DNA from: Ariolimax columbianus
Lineage: Eukaryota; Mollusca; Gastropoda; Stylommatophora; Arionidae
DNA length: 64,000 bases
Reading direction: 5' to 3'
NCBI GenBank assembly: GCA_036924085.1
Contig: JAVGWX010000019.1
Location: forward strand, 13,257,196-13,321,195
The notes under the pieces were generated by a model, which worked only from the letters and a program-made list of their open reading frames with translations, searched no databases and was not told the origin of the DNA. How positions within the stretch are numbered: the first letter of the stretch is position 1; every line of letters begins with the position of its first letter. Made by a program: the position numbers and the translations under genes. Shown here piece by piece: positions 19,705-30,729 of this stretch.

Positions 19705-20540
19705 CATGTAACAGAAAATTGTGAACATCTCATTCATGTAACAGAAAACTGTGAACATCTCATTCATGTAACAGAAATATGTGAACATCTCATTCATGTA
19801 ACAGAAAATTGTGAACATCTCATTCATGTAACAGAAAATTGTGAACATCTCATTCATGTAACAGAAAATTGTGAACATCTCATTCATGTAACATAAAATT
19901 GTGAACATCTCATTCATGTAACAGAAAATTGTGAACATCTCATTCATGTAACAGAAAATTGTGAACATCTCATTCATGTAACATAAAATTGTGAACATCT
20001 CATTCATGTAACAGAAAATTGTGAACATCTCATTCATGTAACAGAAAATTGTGAACATCTCATTCATGTAACAGAAAATTGTGAACATCTCATTCATGTA
20101 ACAGAAAATTGTGAACATCTCATTCATGTAACAGAAAATTGTGAACATCTCATTCATGTAACAGAAATTGTGAACATCTCATTCATGTAACAGAAAATTG
20201 TGAACATCTCATTCATGTAACAGAAAATTGTGAACATCTCATTCATGTAACAGAAAATTGTGAACATCTCATTCATGTAACAGAAAATTGTGAACATCTC
20301 ATTCATGTAACAGAAAATTGTGAACATCTCATTCATGTAACAGAAAATTGTGAACATCTCATTCATGTAACAGAAAATTGTGAACATCTCATTCATGTAA
20401 CAGAAAATTGTGAACATCTCATTCATGTAACAGAAAATTGTGAACATCTCATACATGTAACAGAAATATGTGAACATCTCATACATGTAACGGAAATATG
20501 TGAACATCTCAGACATGTAACAGAAAATTGTGAACATCTC
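19705..20540. repeat. 30-bp minisatellite, about 28 units
   Basis: Unit CATGTAACAGAAAATTGTGA + ACATCTCATT. Edge units are more diverged (CAGAAATATG, CATACATG, CAGACATG) and one unit is 29 bp near 20165, which breaks the open frame. Central units are near-identical. Confidence 0.97.
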
Positions 20541-20559
20541 AAAAACGTCATACATAGGG

Positions 20560-21500
20560 CTGCACTTGCTACCTTCGGAAAAAGAATTATCAAATCAGAT
20601 GCCTGGGTTTGAAGTTAAAGTGAAGGATTTGGCAGCCGTCAGTGAGGCTAGACGTGCTGCTCTAATTGAAGACACGCAGCTTTCAAATGTAGGTCTCAGC
20701 ACACTTTCAAATCCGTCAGAAATCAGGTTCAACAAATAGCTCGTGATTGTGCAAATGAGAATTGGATACAATTCGGCAAAGGCATCAACACTGCAGCATT
20801 TACATGGAACTTCCGACATATGTTATATAAAGAACAATATTGGTCTGGTAACTAGGAAAACAGGACCACTCAAACAAAATCAATGGCAAGAAAATAACAT
20901 CCAAAGAAAAACAGATGAGAGGTGGGTTGAGCACTATTCTGAGCTATATCCTTGTGGCAATAGTGTGACTGTCACTGCCCTTGATGTAGTCAGAAGCTAT
21001 CCAAGCATAGACGATCTGAGCATCGAACAATCTCTAGAATGTCTGAATAAAGGTAACGACAGCTTGGCCTTGAACAGAGTACCAGATGTAATCAAGTGGT
21101 TTAATGGTGCACGCTTGCAACTGCTGTATATAATTGTAAGTCAGTGCTAGAAAGAGACCATTGCACTTCAAGATATGTGAGATGCACAACTTGCAACATT
21201 AAATTATACAAATACAAAGATGATAGAAGTGACTGTAACAAATATCGAGGTGTCTCTATGCTCAGTAGTGTAGGCAAAGTCTTCTGTCTGCGCCAGAGTC
21301 ATCATACCAGGCTATACAAATTGACTGAGCGTGTGTATTCAGCGTCGTAGTGTGGGTTCAGATCTGGTAGATCAAAGATTGATATGATTTGTATTTCTTT
21401 TTGGCAACCAGGAAAAGTCTTGTTAGTAGAATCAACTCTTCTATATCGCCTTTATTGACCTGACAAAGACATTTGATTTGTTTACCAATGATGGTCTATT
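20560..21500 (+). pseudogene. decayed RTE-like reverse transcriptase
   Basis: Plus-strand frames give V-K-D-L-A-A-V-S-E-A-R-R, R-W-V-E-H-Y-S-E-L-Y (20915-20950), an S-I-D-D-L-S...E-C-L-N-K-G-N-D-S-L-A block replacing the usual G-K-A-P-G, then D-R-S-D-C-N-K-Y-R-G-V-S-M-L-S-S-V-G-K-V-F and Y-I-A-F-I-D-L-T-K-T-F-D-L. These are in the standard RT order of a family widespread in molluscs. Several stops and frameshifts are present. The 3' side is cut at about 21504 by a CR1-like fragment in the opposite orientation. Confidence 0.85.
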
Positions 21501-21504
21501 CAAT

Positions 21505-21910
21505 ACTTAACTTAACTTAACGTCTTTATACTGGTTTAAAAGACCCTACAGAGTGTATACAACCAGTTACATTTACATCACTTTGCTCTAAAAGCTATGC
21601 GCATCCAGTTTATTCTTAAATGCATTAACTGTCCCTGCCTCCACTACCTCCCCTGGCAATGCATTCCAAGCAGACACCACTCTCTGACAAAAAAAATATT
21701 TCCTAGTATCTAACCTGGACCTCTCTTTAGTCAGCTTGTGTTATTGTAGGTGGCTGTATTTTTAAAAAAACTTGTTATAGTCTAATTTATCGATTCCTCT
21801 GATCATCTTATAAACCTGTATTAAGTCACCACGAATTCTTCTCTCTTCGAGACACTGTAGGCTGGTTTTTCTGAGTCGTTCCTCATAACTGTAATTCCTT
21901 CTATAAAATA
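21505..21910 (-). pseudogene. CR1-like retrotransposon 3' end
   Basis: Matches, in reverse, the 3' end of the element at 43448-46393: minus-strand N-Y-S-Y-E-E-R-L-R-K-T-S-L-Q-C-L-E-E-R, then the C-terminal [13 protein letters not shown] block, the 3' UTR (ACTGGTTGTATACA) and a terminal (AAGTT)n-type tail at 21505-21525. It is 5'-truncated at about 21910. Confidence 0.9.
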
Positions 21911-23960
21911 GACCGACCAAGAAAAATGGTATGACAAGTAACATCGTTCCACAAAGTCATGAAAGAAATAATCATATTTTATGGTAGCATATCACAACTA
22001 TTTGGTAATTCCTGTAGTATTACAAATGGCTGTGACCTAGTCCCCGACACAGTTGTATATCTTCTCTGCTCTGCTACTGAAGCCTGCATTTGGTAACGCA
22101 AATTAAGGAATCTACCTTTACGATTCTATATCGTCGGCTGTTTAGCCTTCCATGGCTCAAAGCCAAAGCTACGATGAGAGACTACACTATCAGCCATATC
22201 TGTGTCACCAACAGGCAACAGGGACTTCAGAGCGTGATAGATCGATTGTTCCAGGTAACGAAAAATGTTGGTCTAACCACAGTGCTCCATCATGACAAAT
22301 GTGCTGCTGCAAGAAGTAATTGTCACCTCAATTTTTAACATTGATAACTGTCAATCAGAAACTCTGCATTCATTCATATATATGGGGTCCCTCAGCAACA
22401 CCACCCTCTCTCCAGACCTAGAAATATAAAGCATTGTTGATAAAGATGGCGCTACATTTATTTGTTTCACAACATGTGTTTTGGAAAACCAGAAACTTAA
22501 AATTGAAACTCTCCTGTGCGGCAGGGAACCATGGACATCTTCCATCTACTTCGCTTGGGATCCATTCTTGGAATTATATAGAGGGACAGTTACAAATGCA
22601 GCTGTGCACTCTACCACGGTCTCCCATACATGTACACCCTTAATTATTCAAGGAAGACTATGATGGCTTTGTCACGTTCTTCTCATAAAAGATGGTTACA
22701 TTCCTAAATAGTTCCTCTACCACCAGTTGACGGGTAATAGAAGAACAATCGACCGATCACAGCTGAGTTTCAAGATGTGTCTATGAATGAGATGAAGCCA
22801 CTGGTCATGGTTTGATGTCCTGGGACGACGAAGGTACAGACCGATATAGGTATAGATATTTCCTGAAAAGGCATCGCGTGATGTTATAAATACACCTCTT
22901 GCGACCCGGAAAAGAAAAGCGACAAAGTTGGAAAGAAAAAGAAAACCAAAAATGTATGACGAGGGTTACCCCTACAAGGTCACATAATCCAAAAGTCAGC
23001 GATGACGAAAAGTGGCTACTGCTTCCTCTGATATCGGTAGTCTTCATCAGTTCGTCTTCTTCTGCTTCGTCGTTGATCCTTAATCAAGGTGCCGATTTCT
23101 CTAACAGAAACGGCCATCGTTATCCTGCGTAATCTCTGCACATCATTTGTCTGTCCATTGTCATGCGAGATCAGTAACGTTCTTTCTATTTCTCTGGAAA
23201 CGTTCAGCGTTGGTGAAAAAAACTAAATAGTTATATCTCGGACACTCTTCATTCAAGATCCACGAAGATTGAACGTATTGGAAAGAGTTTTGGCAAGAAT
23301 TCAGAAAAGAAATTATAATGAAAACGGAAAGATTTTCAAAAATGGTGTCACTGACCAAAAAACCATGTTATCTACACAAAACAATTTCGACAATATCCAG
23401 TATGGATTAAATATGTCCATCAGATCGAAAAATATAGAAAGCAGATACACAAATAATCCCCATATATCAATGATAGCATTAAGGGAGCCCGTCATTAAAC
23501 ACATATACTCTATAGAAGTAAAACATAAACATGATATACCCGCAGCATTTAGCATGAGCAATTCACAATAATGCAAAAAGACGGATATAATAACTTTTTA
23601 AACTGTCTAAAAACAACCATGCAGTCAACAAATGACAAACTTCTAATAACAGATTTTAAGAATAAAAAAAGTGTGGAAAACAGTAGGAAGGTAGGTAGTC
23701 CTTTTTGGGGATATGGGACAGCCGTCCCAACTGTCCATGAACAAGGTGAGTGCCGAGTCTCAGATTGAATGCACTAAGGGTGTTGTCTTTCCAATTTGTC
23801 TTAACCAGAAGGTGTGGGGATGGTCGTGGGTTCAGGGTCATGGCGGGATGGTCGTTTCCAATCCGTTATGTCCATGGCCTGCTTTAAGGACAGCTCTAAT
23901 TAATACTAGTATGTTTTTATGTGGAATCGTATGGCTGCGAATCATGGCCAATTACCAATA
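21910..23960. other. unassigned sequence
   Basis: No gene family recognised. The open frames present (for example 22090-22338 and 23269-23571) have no visible motif, splice context or repeat partner in this window. Confidence 0.4.
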
Positions 23961-23974
23961 ATTATAAACAAAGA

Positions 23975-24313
23975 ACCGATTCCCTAGAGTAAAAATGTTG
24001 CAGAAAGATCCTCAGAATACACTGGACAGAGAAAAAGACAAATGTAGAAATTCGGCAAAAGTTGAACATAGAGGAGAACTGGTTTATCTATTCTATGTTT
24101 GCCAGAAAATGTAAATGCTTTTGTCACATATAGAGACACACCGGTCTTGAGAGAACGGTGATGGACGGTATGGGGGCCAGCTAAAATAGGCCAAGACGAC
24201 GATGGCACTAAGATATCTAGAAATGACTAGGTATGGCGGTGGCGGAGGCTGGAGTTGTGGCAATGGAACTAGGTTTTCTCAGACAGACTGTGATGGGAGC
24301 GACGTTCTATAAA
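23975..24313 (+). pseudogene. RTE-like 3' end fragment
   Basis: Broken frames give K-C-Y-R-K-I-L-R-I, N-I-E-E-N-W-F, H-T-G-L-E-R-T-V-M-D-G-M, R-P-R-R-R-W-H and F-L-R-Q-T-V-M-G-A-T-F-Y-K, the characteristic C-terminus of an RTE-like ORF2. A closely related fragment lies at 41595-42460. Confidence 0.8.
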
Positions 24314-24330
24314 TGACATGATACATGATA

Positions 24331-24334
<4 letters not shown>

Positions 24335-24391
<57 letters not shown>

Positions 24392-24442
24392 CGGGACAAA
24401 GATACTGAGAGAGAGAGAGAGAAAGAGAGAGAGTGAGAGAGA
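24335..24442. repeat. (TA)n then (GA)n microsatellites
   Basis: Pure TA to about 24390, a short spacer, then GA/GAAA repeats at 24408-24442. Confidence 0.95.
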
Positions 24443-24885
24443 TGGTTACTCTAAAATGTTCGACTGGGTAATCGTGATGAGTAATAACACAAACAGTTTG
24501 ATTGCAAAATTGAACCTGTAAAACTGTTTCAATTAAATTGCAATATATCGAAAAGAGAAGTACAGCTTACTGTGTAATTGTTTGTCATCATTTGAGGAAG
24601 TTGTACCAGTCGGAAATGGGGCAATCTGAGTATATTTCCAGTTTCCTATATATGAATAATGATGATGCCGAAAAGAAACATGGTTATCTCCAAACCGCCT
24701 GCGTCACACGTACCTAGCAGATACATAACATAATGTTTTACTCTAAAAAGTGAGAAAGAGGATTAAATGTAAACTCACTATGCGATACAAAATAAATCTT
24801 ATGCATATAGACAAGGCCTGGTTGCTATCAATCAATCAGCCATAACCATTGAATTGTCCCGTAGAGTGTAAGTTATCAACAAAAA
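24443..24885. other. unassigned sequence
   Basis: Nothing recognisable seen. Confidence 0.4.
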
Positions 24886-24889
24886 CATG

Positions 24890-25015
24890 TTTTTGTCATC
24901 AAACGTAGGACTGTAGAAATATGTTGTAGTTTTTGTTATCAAACGTAGGACTGTAGAAATCTGTTGCAGTTTTTGTCATCAAACGTAGGACTGTAGAAAT
25001 CTGTTGTAGTTCCTG
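24890..25015. repeat. three tandem copies of a 42-bp unit
   Basis: Unit GTTTTTGTCATCAAACGTAG followed by GACTGTAGAAATCTGTTGTA, three times with single-base changes. Confidence 0.9.
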
Positions 25016-25219
25016 TGCTATAACTCCTGCTTAGGATGGTTCAGCCAGCCACATGTCAAACATGTTTTTCGTTGAATCTTGCGGAATGAATAGCATGTTG
25101 AAGTGTTTGTATTCACTGCACCCGTATCGGACCACAGTTGTTTCTGTTTGTATTAACGGCCACCGTAATATGGACGATGATGTAATTTCTGCAGTTCTGT
25201 AAACAGTAAAGCATGAATA

Positions 25220-25400
25220 GACTTTCATAATGATACTTATCAAGGAGTGATGCATTAGAATGGGATTGGTCTGTGGAAAGCTGTTCTGCGTCCCATTTCT
25301 AAAGTTTTACTTTTGAAGTTTCCGTCATATTTTTGCCTGTAGGATTATGTTATGTGTTTGTTGATATTGTTCATTATGTGTGTGTATGTGTTTGTTTTTT
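25220..25400. repeat. segment homologous to 40340-40490
   Basis: Shares GATGCATTAG-ATGGG, TCTGTG, CCCATTTC/CCACATTTC, AAAGTT and a T-rich GTTTGTTGATATTG/GTTTGTTGTTATTG stretch in the same order. Each segment lies downstream (minus-strand sense) of one Ig exon pair, so it probably marks duplicated intron sequence. Confidence 0.5.
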
Positions 25401-25795
25401 GTAGCATAATTAAGTAATTAGTAGGGACACTTCATTATGATGTGAGCTTAATCATGTCTACATCACTCATCAAGATGTGCACTTATGCGCTACTCCTTTA
25501 CGTTATACAAACAATGAGGAATTGACTTCTCTATCTTTATTACAGTATACTGTGACAGGCGACCATGTCCTTCTACATCTTTAAAACTCTAGAAACGTAC
25601 ATCTACACGTTCTGTTGTGGAGTAATTACTATCCGGTGATATTAAACTGTACAGTACATTCTTTCTCTTCTTTCTTCTTCTTCCTTTCTCAACAACCTAT
25701 TCTTTTAAATTTCAGAACACACCGAATTAAACTGTTCACTTAATGCCAACATTTCCAGGATTCAATATTTCAGATATAAATACTTTCATGATTGG

Positions 25796-25826
25796 TATGG
25801 TATGGTATGGTATGGTATGGTATGGA
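25796..25826. repeat. (TATGG)n microsatellite
   Basis: Five to six perfect pentanucleotide units. Confidence 0.95.
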
Positions 25827-25869
25827 CAGAACAAAGATGGTTAATTGAAACGTGCATGTGCTTCAGCTC

Positions 25870-25932
25870 ACAGCAACGCATTTAACCCTAGTACAAAAAC
25901 TGCAGCTCCCCACTACGCCTCACGACGTCAGT
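25870..25932. repeat. short mariner-derived fragment
   Basis: About 62 bp (ACAGCAACGCATTTA... to ...GCCTCACGACGTCAG) that matches the mariner at 29207-29269 with about five substitutions. It lies just left of the first AT-rich satellite block. Confidence 0.75.
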
Positions 25933-25984
25933 GGAAGAATAAAGTCAAGTATATACACGAGAAGTGTGTATCACTTTAGTAAAT

Positions 25985-26185
25985 ATAAACTATTTTGAAA
26001 ATATAATACAGAACGATATATTGTTTCACACAGGTAGAATAATAGAGAACAATATATTATTTAATACAGATAGAATAGAAAATGATATATTATTTCACAC
26101 AGGTAGAATAGAAAACAATTTACTATTTCGCAGAAAGAATAGAGAACAAAACGTAACAGATCGTAGCTGCAGAGACAATATATAG
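25985..26185. repeat. AT-rich satellite, block A
   Basis: Degenerate units of about 28-31 bp with the core GAGAACGATATATTATTTCA and ACAGGTAGAATA. The same unit forms block B (27783-28069) and block C (29410-29610). The three blocks are separated by mobile insertions. Confidence 0.85.
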
Positions 26186-26203
26186 GAAGGAGCTAAGATA
26201 TAT

Positions 26204-27425
26204 TGTAGCATGTAATAGTTGGGAGGAAGATAGAAAAAGCTTAGACAACCATTTTTGTCTTTCTTATTCGTGGGATTTGAGTCAGTTCAGCTGAACTCAG
26301 ACCAGCCAGAATTTGAGTAACCAAAACGTACACCACACGCGTTGTCTCGAACCACGTAAGTGGAAGTTGTGGTAAACATTCGTAACCTGATGTAAGTTGC
26401 AGGCCATGTGTCCACACCTGAAACGATTAGTGGTGGTAGACAGACCCCCATCCTCTTGAAACCACGCGAAAAGAATGGGGGTAAATAGCAAGCAATCGGA
26501 CAAAGACGGGCGCTTTTTTTTAAATCACGTGATCTAGGGATGCAGATCGAATTTAAATCTAGGTAGACAGACGTGAGGATATGACATGAGAACACTTTCG
26601 AAAGAGACGCTCAGTGGAGGACAGGCGACGGAGTGAGACAGATTTGAATTGAGAACCACAAATAGATAACATTTCACTTCAGAGACAAAGAGAGAACACT
26701 TCACTTCAGAGACAGAAGTACTTTGGAAAGAGCCGCTAAGTAGAGAGACAGGCGACGAAGATATGAAGTTCAGGAAGATTTGAGTTGAGATTTAGGCGAC
26801 GAATGAAGCAGTTGAGATAGACCAGCAGCAAGAAAGGTAACTACCCTCATATTATGTAGTGGTCGTAATTACAAGTCGTCAGTAGCTTATAGAGGCAGTC
26901 ATACAGTCATCCCATTCATCATATTGACGCAGTCCAACTGGTCACGTTGACATCACCTTGATCACGAGAAAGTAAGTCGTCAGTCACAGCTAGAGGACGT
27001 TTTACAGTGATCACATGGATCATATTTGATGGAGTCTATCCTGACCACGATGAGACGACTTTGATCTACCGCCGACAATAAGGGAACAAGCCACAGACGT
27101 CATACTTGGATTTAGAACCTACGAACTTTACCATTAACGCCAACCCGCAACAAAGTTCGATCGCAGCAGATTATATTAGGGGAGGAGAAAGAACCGGGCA
27201 ATAACAGTATAGATACGGTTAGGTTTAGCGGTAGCAGATTTTTAGCTAAGCGTATGAGAGGAATAATTTAAAGTGTTAGAGAGTTTATAGTTGGCAGTGT
27301 TACTTGAATTAAGAATCTGTGGTATTGTGTTTATATTTAGAGTTACTTGAATTTATTTAGAGTTAGTGTAGAGTGCAATAAAATAATGTCGACCACTTCG
27401 CTGTCTGCGACAGAACTCTATCACA
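26204..27425 (+). other. possible solo LTR or unknown repeat
   Basis: The segment separating satellite blocks A and B has TG...CA ends, a late AATAAA (27378-27385 region) and an internal imperfect duplication (26590-26660 against 26715-26790, sharing AGACAGGCGACG-type cores). These are LTR-like. No flanking target duplication was found (TATAT before, TCGAT after) and no internal coding region is present, so the identity is doubtful. Confidence 0.3.
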
Positions 27426-27439
27426 TCGATCGGTTCTGG

Positions 27440-27770
27440 CCAAAAACGATGCCTATTACCAGTTGAACCGAAGAGAGCAGGTCGTTGTCTTCAGACTTCG
27501 CACTGGCCACAATAGACTGAGGTACAATCTATTCAACAAATTGAAGATAGGTGGTACCGACGAATGCCCGTGCGGTACTGGTAAAATGACCGCTGAACAT
27601 CTGCTGCAGAACTGCCCGACATACGAGGATCAGAGAGAGCAGATGTGGCCATCACCAGTAGAACTGCAAGACAAGCTCTATGGCAGTGGTGACAGCCTCA
27701 GGATGACCACCGCTTTTTTCGAAAAAATAATGGTTACTGTCTGACTGCGTACGAAGAAGAAGAAGAAGAA
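27440..27770 (+). mobile_element. Family A retrotransposon, 5'-truncated copy (331 bp)
   Basis: Contains only the last roughly 90 codons (N-R-R-E-Q-V-V-V-F-R to M-V-T-V) and the (GAA)n tail. A perfect 12-bp target duplication GATCGGTTCTGG lies at 27428-27439 and 27771-27782. This is the classic product of incomplete target-primed reverse transcription. It defines the family's 3' end and usual duplication length. Confidence 0.95.
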
Positions 27771-27782
27771 GATCGGTTCTGG

Positions 27783-28069
27783 TACAAATATATGATTTCA
27801 CACAAAAATAGGGACCGATATATTATTTTCCACAGATAGAAAAGAAAACGATATTTTATTTCACATACATTATTGAGAACGATAAATTATTTCATAAATA
27901 GAATAGCGACCGATATATTATTTCATTCACATATACTAGAGAACTGTATACTATTTCCTTGCGAAGGTTATATTAGGTCACACAAATATAATAGACAGCA
28001 GAATACTATTAAATATAGACAGAATAGAGAACGATATATTATTTCACACATATATATTAGAGAGCAATA
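27783..28069. repeat. AT-rich satellite, block B
   Basis: Same degenerate 28-31-bp unit as block A. It is interrupted at 28070 by the mariner and continues as block C after 29409. Confidence 0.85.
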
Positions 28070-28071
28070 TA

Positions 28072-29407
28072 CGAGGCGTGTTCAAATGAAACCAAACCCA
28101 ATGTCTTTATTACAGACATATAAAAGTTACATACTTTGGAGTGATATAATTAAATACAGCAATTGTTAGGAAGCAAACATGCCAACGGGTTAGTTAGAAA
28201 ATGTCGACATAGGTATTCAGAGACGCATCCCCCTGCTTGGGTAGACGGCGGATGCAGAACAAAATGACTTTGGTTGCTCTTTCAACTACTTGGTCACCGA
28301 GGCCATGACATCTGCATCGGAGTTGAATTTTTGCCCCTTCAGAAATTTGTGTAAGTGTCCGAACAAATTGAACTCACAAGGCGACGAATTGAGACGATAT
28401 GATGGGTGTGGCACCTTGTCTGTGATAACGCTTTCTGAACAATGTTCGCGACATGTGGACGCGCATTGTCGTGCAACAGAATCACATCATGCGAAAGTCT
28501 GCTGGGTCATTTAGTCTTGAGTGATGTATGCAGCTTGTCTAGTGTGTCATTGTAACGGATGGCATTGCTATTCACGACATGCTACCAAAAGTCTAACAAA
28601 AAAAGTCCATCATTGTTAAAATAAAACGCTGTCAGCATAACCTTACCAGCGGAAATGTGTGAATTATTTTTTTTTGGTTTCGGTGATCCGGAATGCTTCC
28701 AACGCGTGCTAGCAGAGTTGCTGATCGGCTCAAAGTAGTGGCACCATGATTCATCCCCCACCTCCCACTACACACACAAGAAACTAACCCCCCTCATCTT
28801 TGTATCGCATCAAGTGGTTTAAACTTTATCCCATGCGTTCTTCTTTATGGTGGTTGGTCAGCAACTGATGTACCCATTGTGAACACACCTTCTGATTCTT
28901 CAGTTTATTGCTAACCACCATTTGAACTGTCACTTGCGACACAGCTAATTCCTTTGCTAGCAACCGTAAGCTTCGGCGACGGTCCATCCGAATTGCTGCA
29001 TCAATTTTGGCGATGGCATAATCTGACACAACAATATGCACATGACCGGTCTCGGAAGATCTTCCGTTAACTCAAGTTTTTCTTTGAATATCGATGTTCA
29101 GTTCTTCACTGTTGTCTTCGACACACTTCTTGTCACCATATACTGCCTGCATTCTGCAATGAATGTCTACTGGTCGAAATCCTTCATCTGTAAGAAACCG
29201 AATCACTACAGCAACGCATTTATCCCTAGTACAAACACTGCAGCTCCCCACTACGCCTCACAACATCAGTGACTTCAGTTTATCGCTAATTTATCGTGCA
29301 AATGTAACGGTTGGGATGGGCTGTTTACACTTGAATTGACGTCATAATAGTCATCTACGTATACTCAGTTGATGGAGTTCGGTTCGGTTTTATTTGAACA
29401 CGTCTTG
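28072..29407 (-). mobile_element. mariner-family DNA transposon, inactive, with intact termini
   Basis: 22-bp terminal inverted repeats (left CGAGGCGTGTTCAAATGAAA-CC, right the complement of GGTTTTATTTGAACACGTCT-TG) match at 19 of 22 positions. A TA dinucleotide flanks each end (28070-28071 and 29408-29409), the expected mariner target duplication. Its length of 1336 bp is standard for mariner. It sits in an AT-rich satellite whose units resume on both sides. Confidence 0.95.
28150..29215 (-). pseudogene. mariner transposase, degraded
   Basis: Minus strand, start to end: N-terminal block R-F-L-T-D-E-G-F-R-P-V-D (about 29190), a helix-turn-helix segment with I-D-A-A-I-R-M-D-R-R-R-S-L-R and V-C-S-Q-W-V-H-Q-L-L (28826-29041), first catalytic region G-D-E-S-W (about 28755), and second L-L-H-D-N-A-R-P-H-V (about 28455-28485). 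Interspersed frameshifts and stops abolish the ORF. The D,D(34)D layout is that of the mariner family. No function is expected, although the ends could be cut by a related transposase acting in trans. Confidence 0.92.
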
Positions 29408-29409
29408 TA

Positions 29410-29610
29410 CAATTTCACACATATATAATAGACAACGATATATTATTTCGAACATATAAAAAATATAATAATACATCATTTCAAACATAAAGAATTGAGA
29501 TCGATGTATTATTTCTAACATATAGAATAGAGAACGATATATTATTTCACATAGATTGAAATTGAGTACGACATATTATTGCACTCATATATAATAGAGA
29601 ACGACATTTT
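29410..29610. repeat. AT-rich satellite, block C
   Basis: Continuation of the 28-31-bp unit (ATAGAATAGAGAACGATATA, TTATTTCACA) after the mariner insertion. Confidence 0.85.
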
Positions 29611-29916
29611 GATGGTCAAAAGGATAGAGTGCCCTTATCCCGTAAATGTACGACTACCAGAGCATGCGAAAGGAATTTTTGTTATGTCTTAGGTCACATA
29701 AAAACGTAAGTAAGAGACTTTAACGGCTTGTAGATGTTTTCCTTATATCCTATAAACTCATCTGATAACATGTACAGTGATATTAAAAGAGGGCAGTTAA
29801 ACACATAACAGAGAACATAATGTTGTTAGTGTTACCTTCTACTGAAGGCTGAGGTGATGCATCATGATCTCTGCTAAATGACAAGACTACTAACAATAAA
29901 CTGCGTCGATACTCAC

Positions 29917-30118
29917 TTCCAGTGGTCACATTCTGGAGTTGGGAAGATTCTGAATACTTGTTATTGGTTAAAAAATAGCCAACATGACATTTGTATGTCC
30001 CAGCATCCGAACACTGGGCATCGATTATATTAATGGCAATTCTCATGGTATTTTTATTGTCTATACCGTGATTTGCTCCACTTACAGTGATATCCCAATG
30101 TCTGCCTTTGGGAATGAT
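29917..30118 (-). CDS. Ig-like domain 2, second-half exon (b2)
   Basis: 202-nt exon. The acceptor CTAG is at 30122-30119 and the donor GTGAGT directly follows 29917. It opens in phase 0 and closes in phase 1. It encodes G-R-H-W-D-I-T-V-S-G, then M-R-I-A-I-N-I-I-D-A-Q-C-S-D-A-G-T-Y-K-C, the strand-F signature of Ig domains (D-A-G-x-Y-x-C), and ends N-V-T-T-G. It pairs with exon a2 (32495-32712). Same length, phase and Cys positions as exon b1 at 42513-42714. The product is probably a multi-Ig cell-surface or secreted protein, but no signal peptide, membrane segment or other exon was found, so the family is unnamed. Confidence 0.85.
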
Positions 30119-30164
30119 CTAGACATCGGAGCAGGAAAATAATTATAAATAGACATAAAATGAT

Positions 30165-30294
<130 letters not shown>

Positions 30295-30369
30295 TTCTTC
30301 CTCGTATTTTTTGTCGTTTATTCTCAAACGCTCATTACCAAGCCATAAAAAGAGCTTTGTCAGTAACAG

Positions 30370-30520
30370 AGTGTAGTCTGAAGAACGGAATGCGTTCAGT
30401 CGTAGTTTACAGCTTTACTGCAGTTTTTTAACCTTTCGGTAGGACACATTCGACTTCAGCAGGCATTTTAGGTACCGTACTAGTCTTTTATCGTTGCTCC
30501 CTTTTAGTTGGGCAATTTTT
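30370..30520. repeat. dispersed repeat shared with 17590-17750
   Basis: Same order of short blocks (GAACGGAATGCGTT, TCGTAGTTTA, CTTTACTGCA, GGACACATTCGACTTCAGCA). Moderately diverged. Confidence 0.6.
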
Positions 30521-30632
30521 CAGCCTGTAATCCAGGATCCGCACGATGAGATGGTGACGGACCTTGACAGCTCTCGATCGATAGCGCTGCCGATAACAGT
30601 CAGCACTGCTACTGCTCATGTACCATCTTGAT

Positions 30633-30636
<4 letters not shown>

Positions 30637-30693
<57 letters not shown>
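30637..30693. repeat. (TA)n microsatellite
   Basis: Pure TA, ending in (TTCA)n at 30694-30706. Confidence 0.97.
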
Positions 30694-30696
<3 letters not shown>

Positions 30697-30729
30697 TTCA
30701 TTCATTAAAAGGCGTCTCATTCTTTGCAG

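Noticed and set aside
17961..20540. CRISPR-like array
   Set aside because: Repeats are contiguous with no unique spacers and the genome is eukaryotic.
19663..20555. Repeat protein M-N-E-M-F-T-I-F-C-Y on the minus strand
   Set aside because: 30-bp satellite, frame broken by a 29-bp unit; not a gene.
24318..24521. Tyr/Ile repeat peptides from TA microsatellites (also at 30082-30348, 30488-30697 and 31292-31606)
   Set aside because: Simple-sequence translation only.
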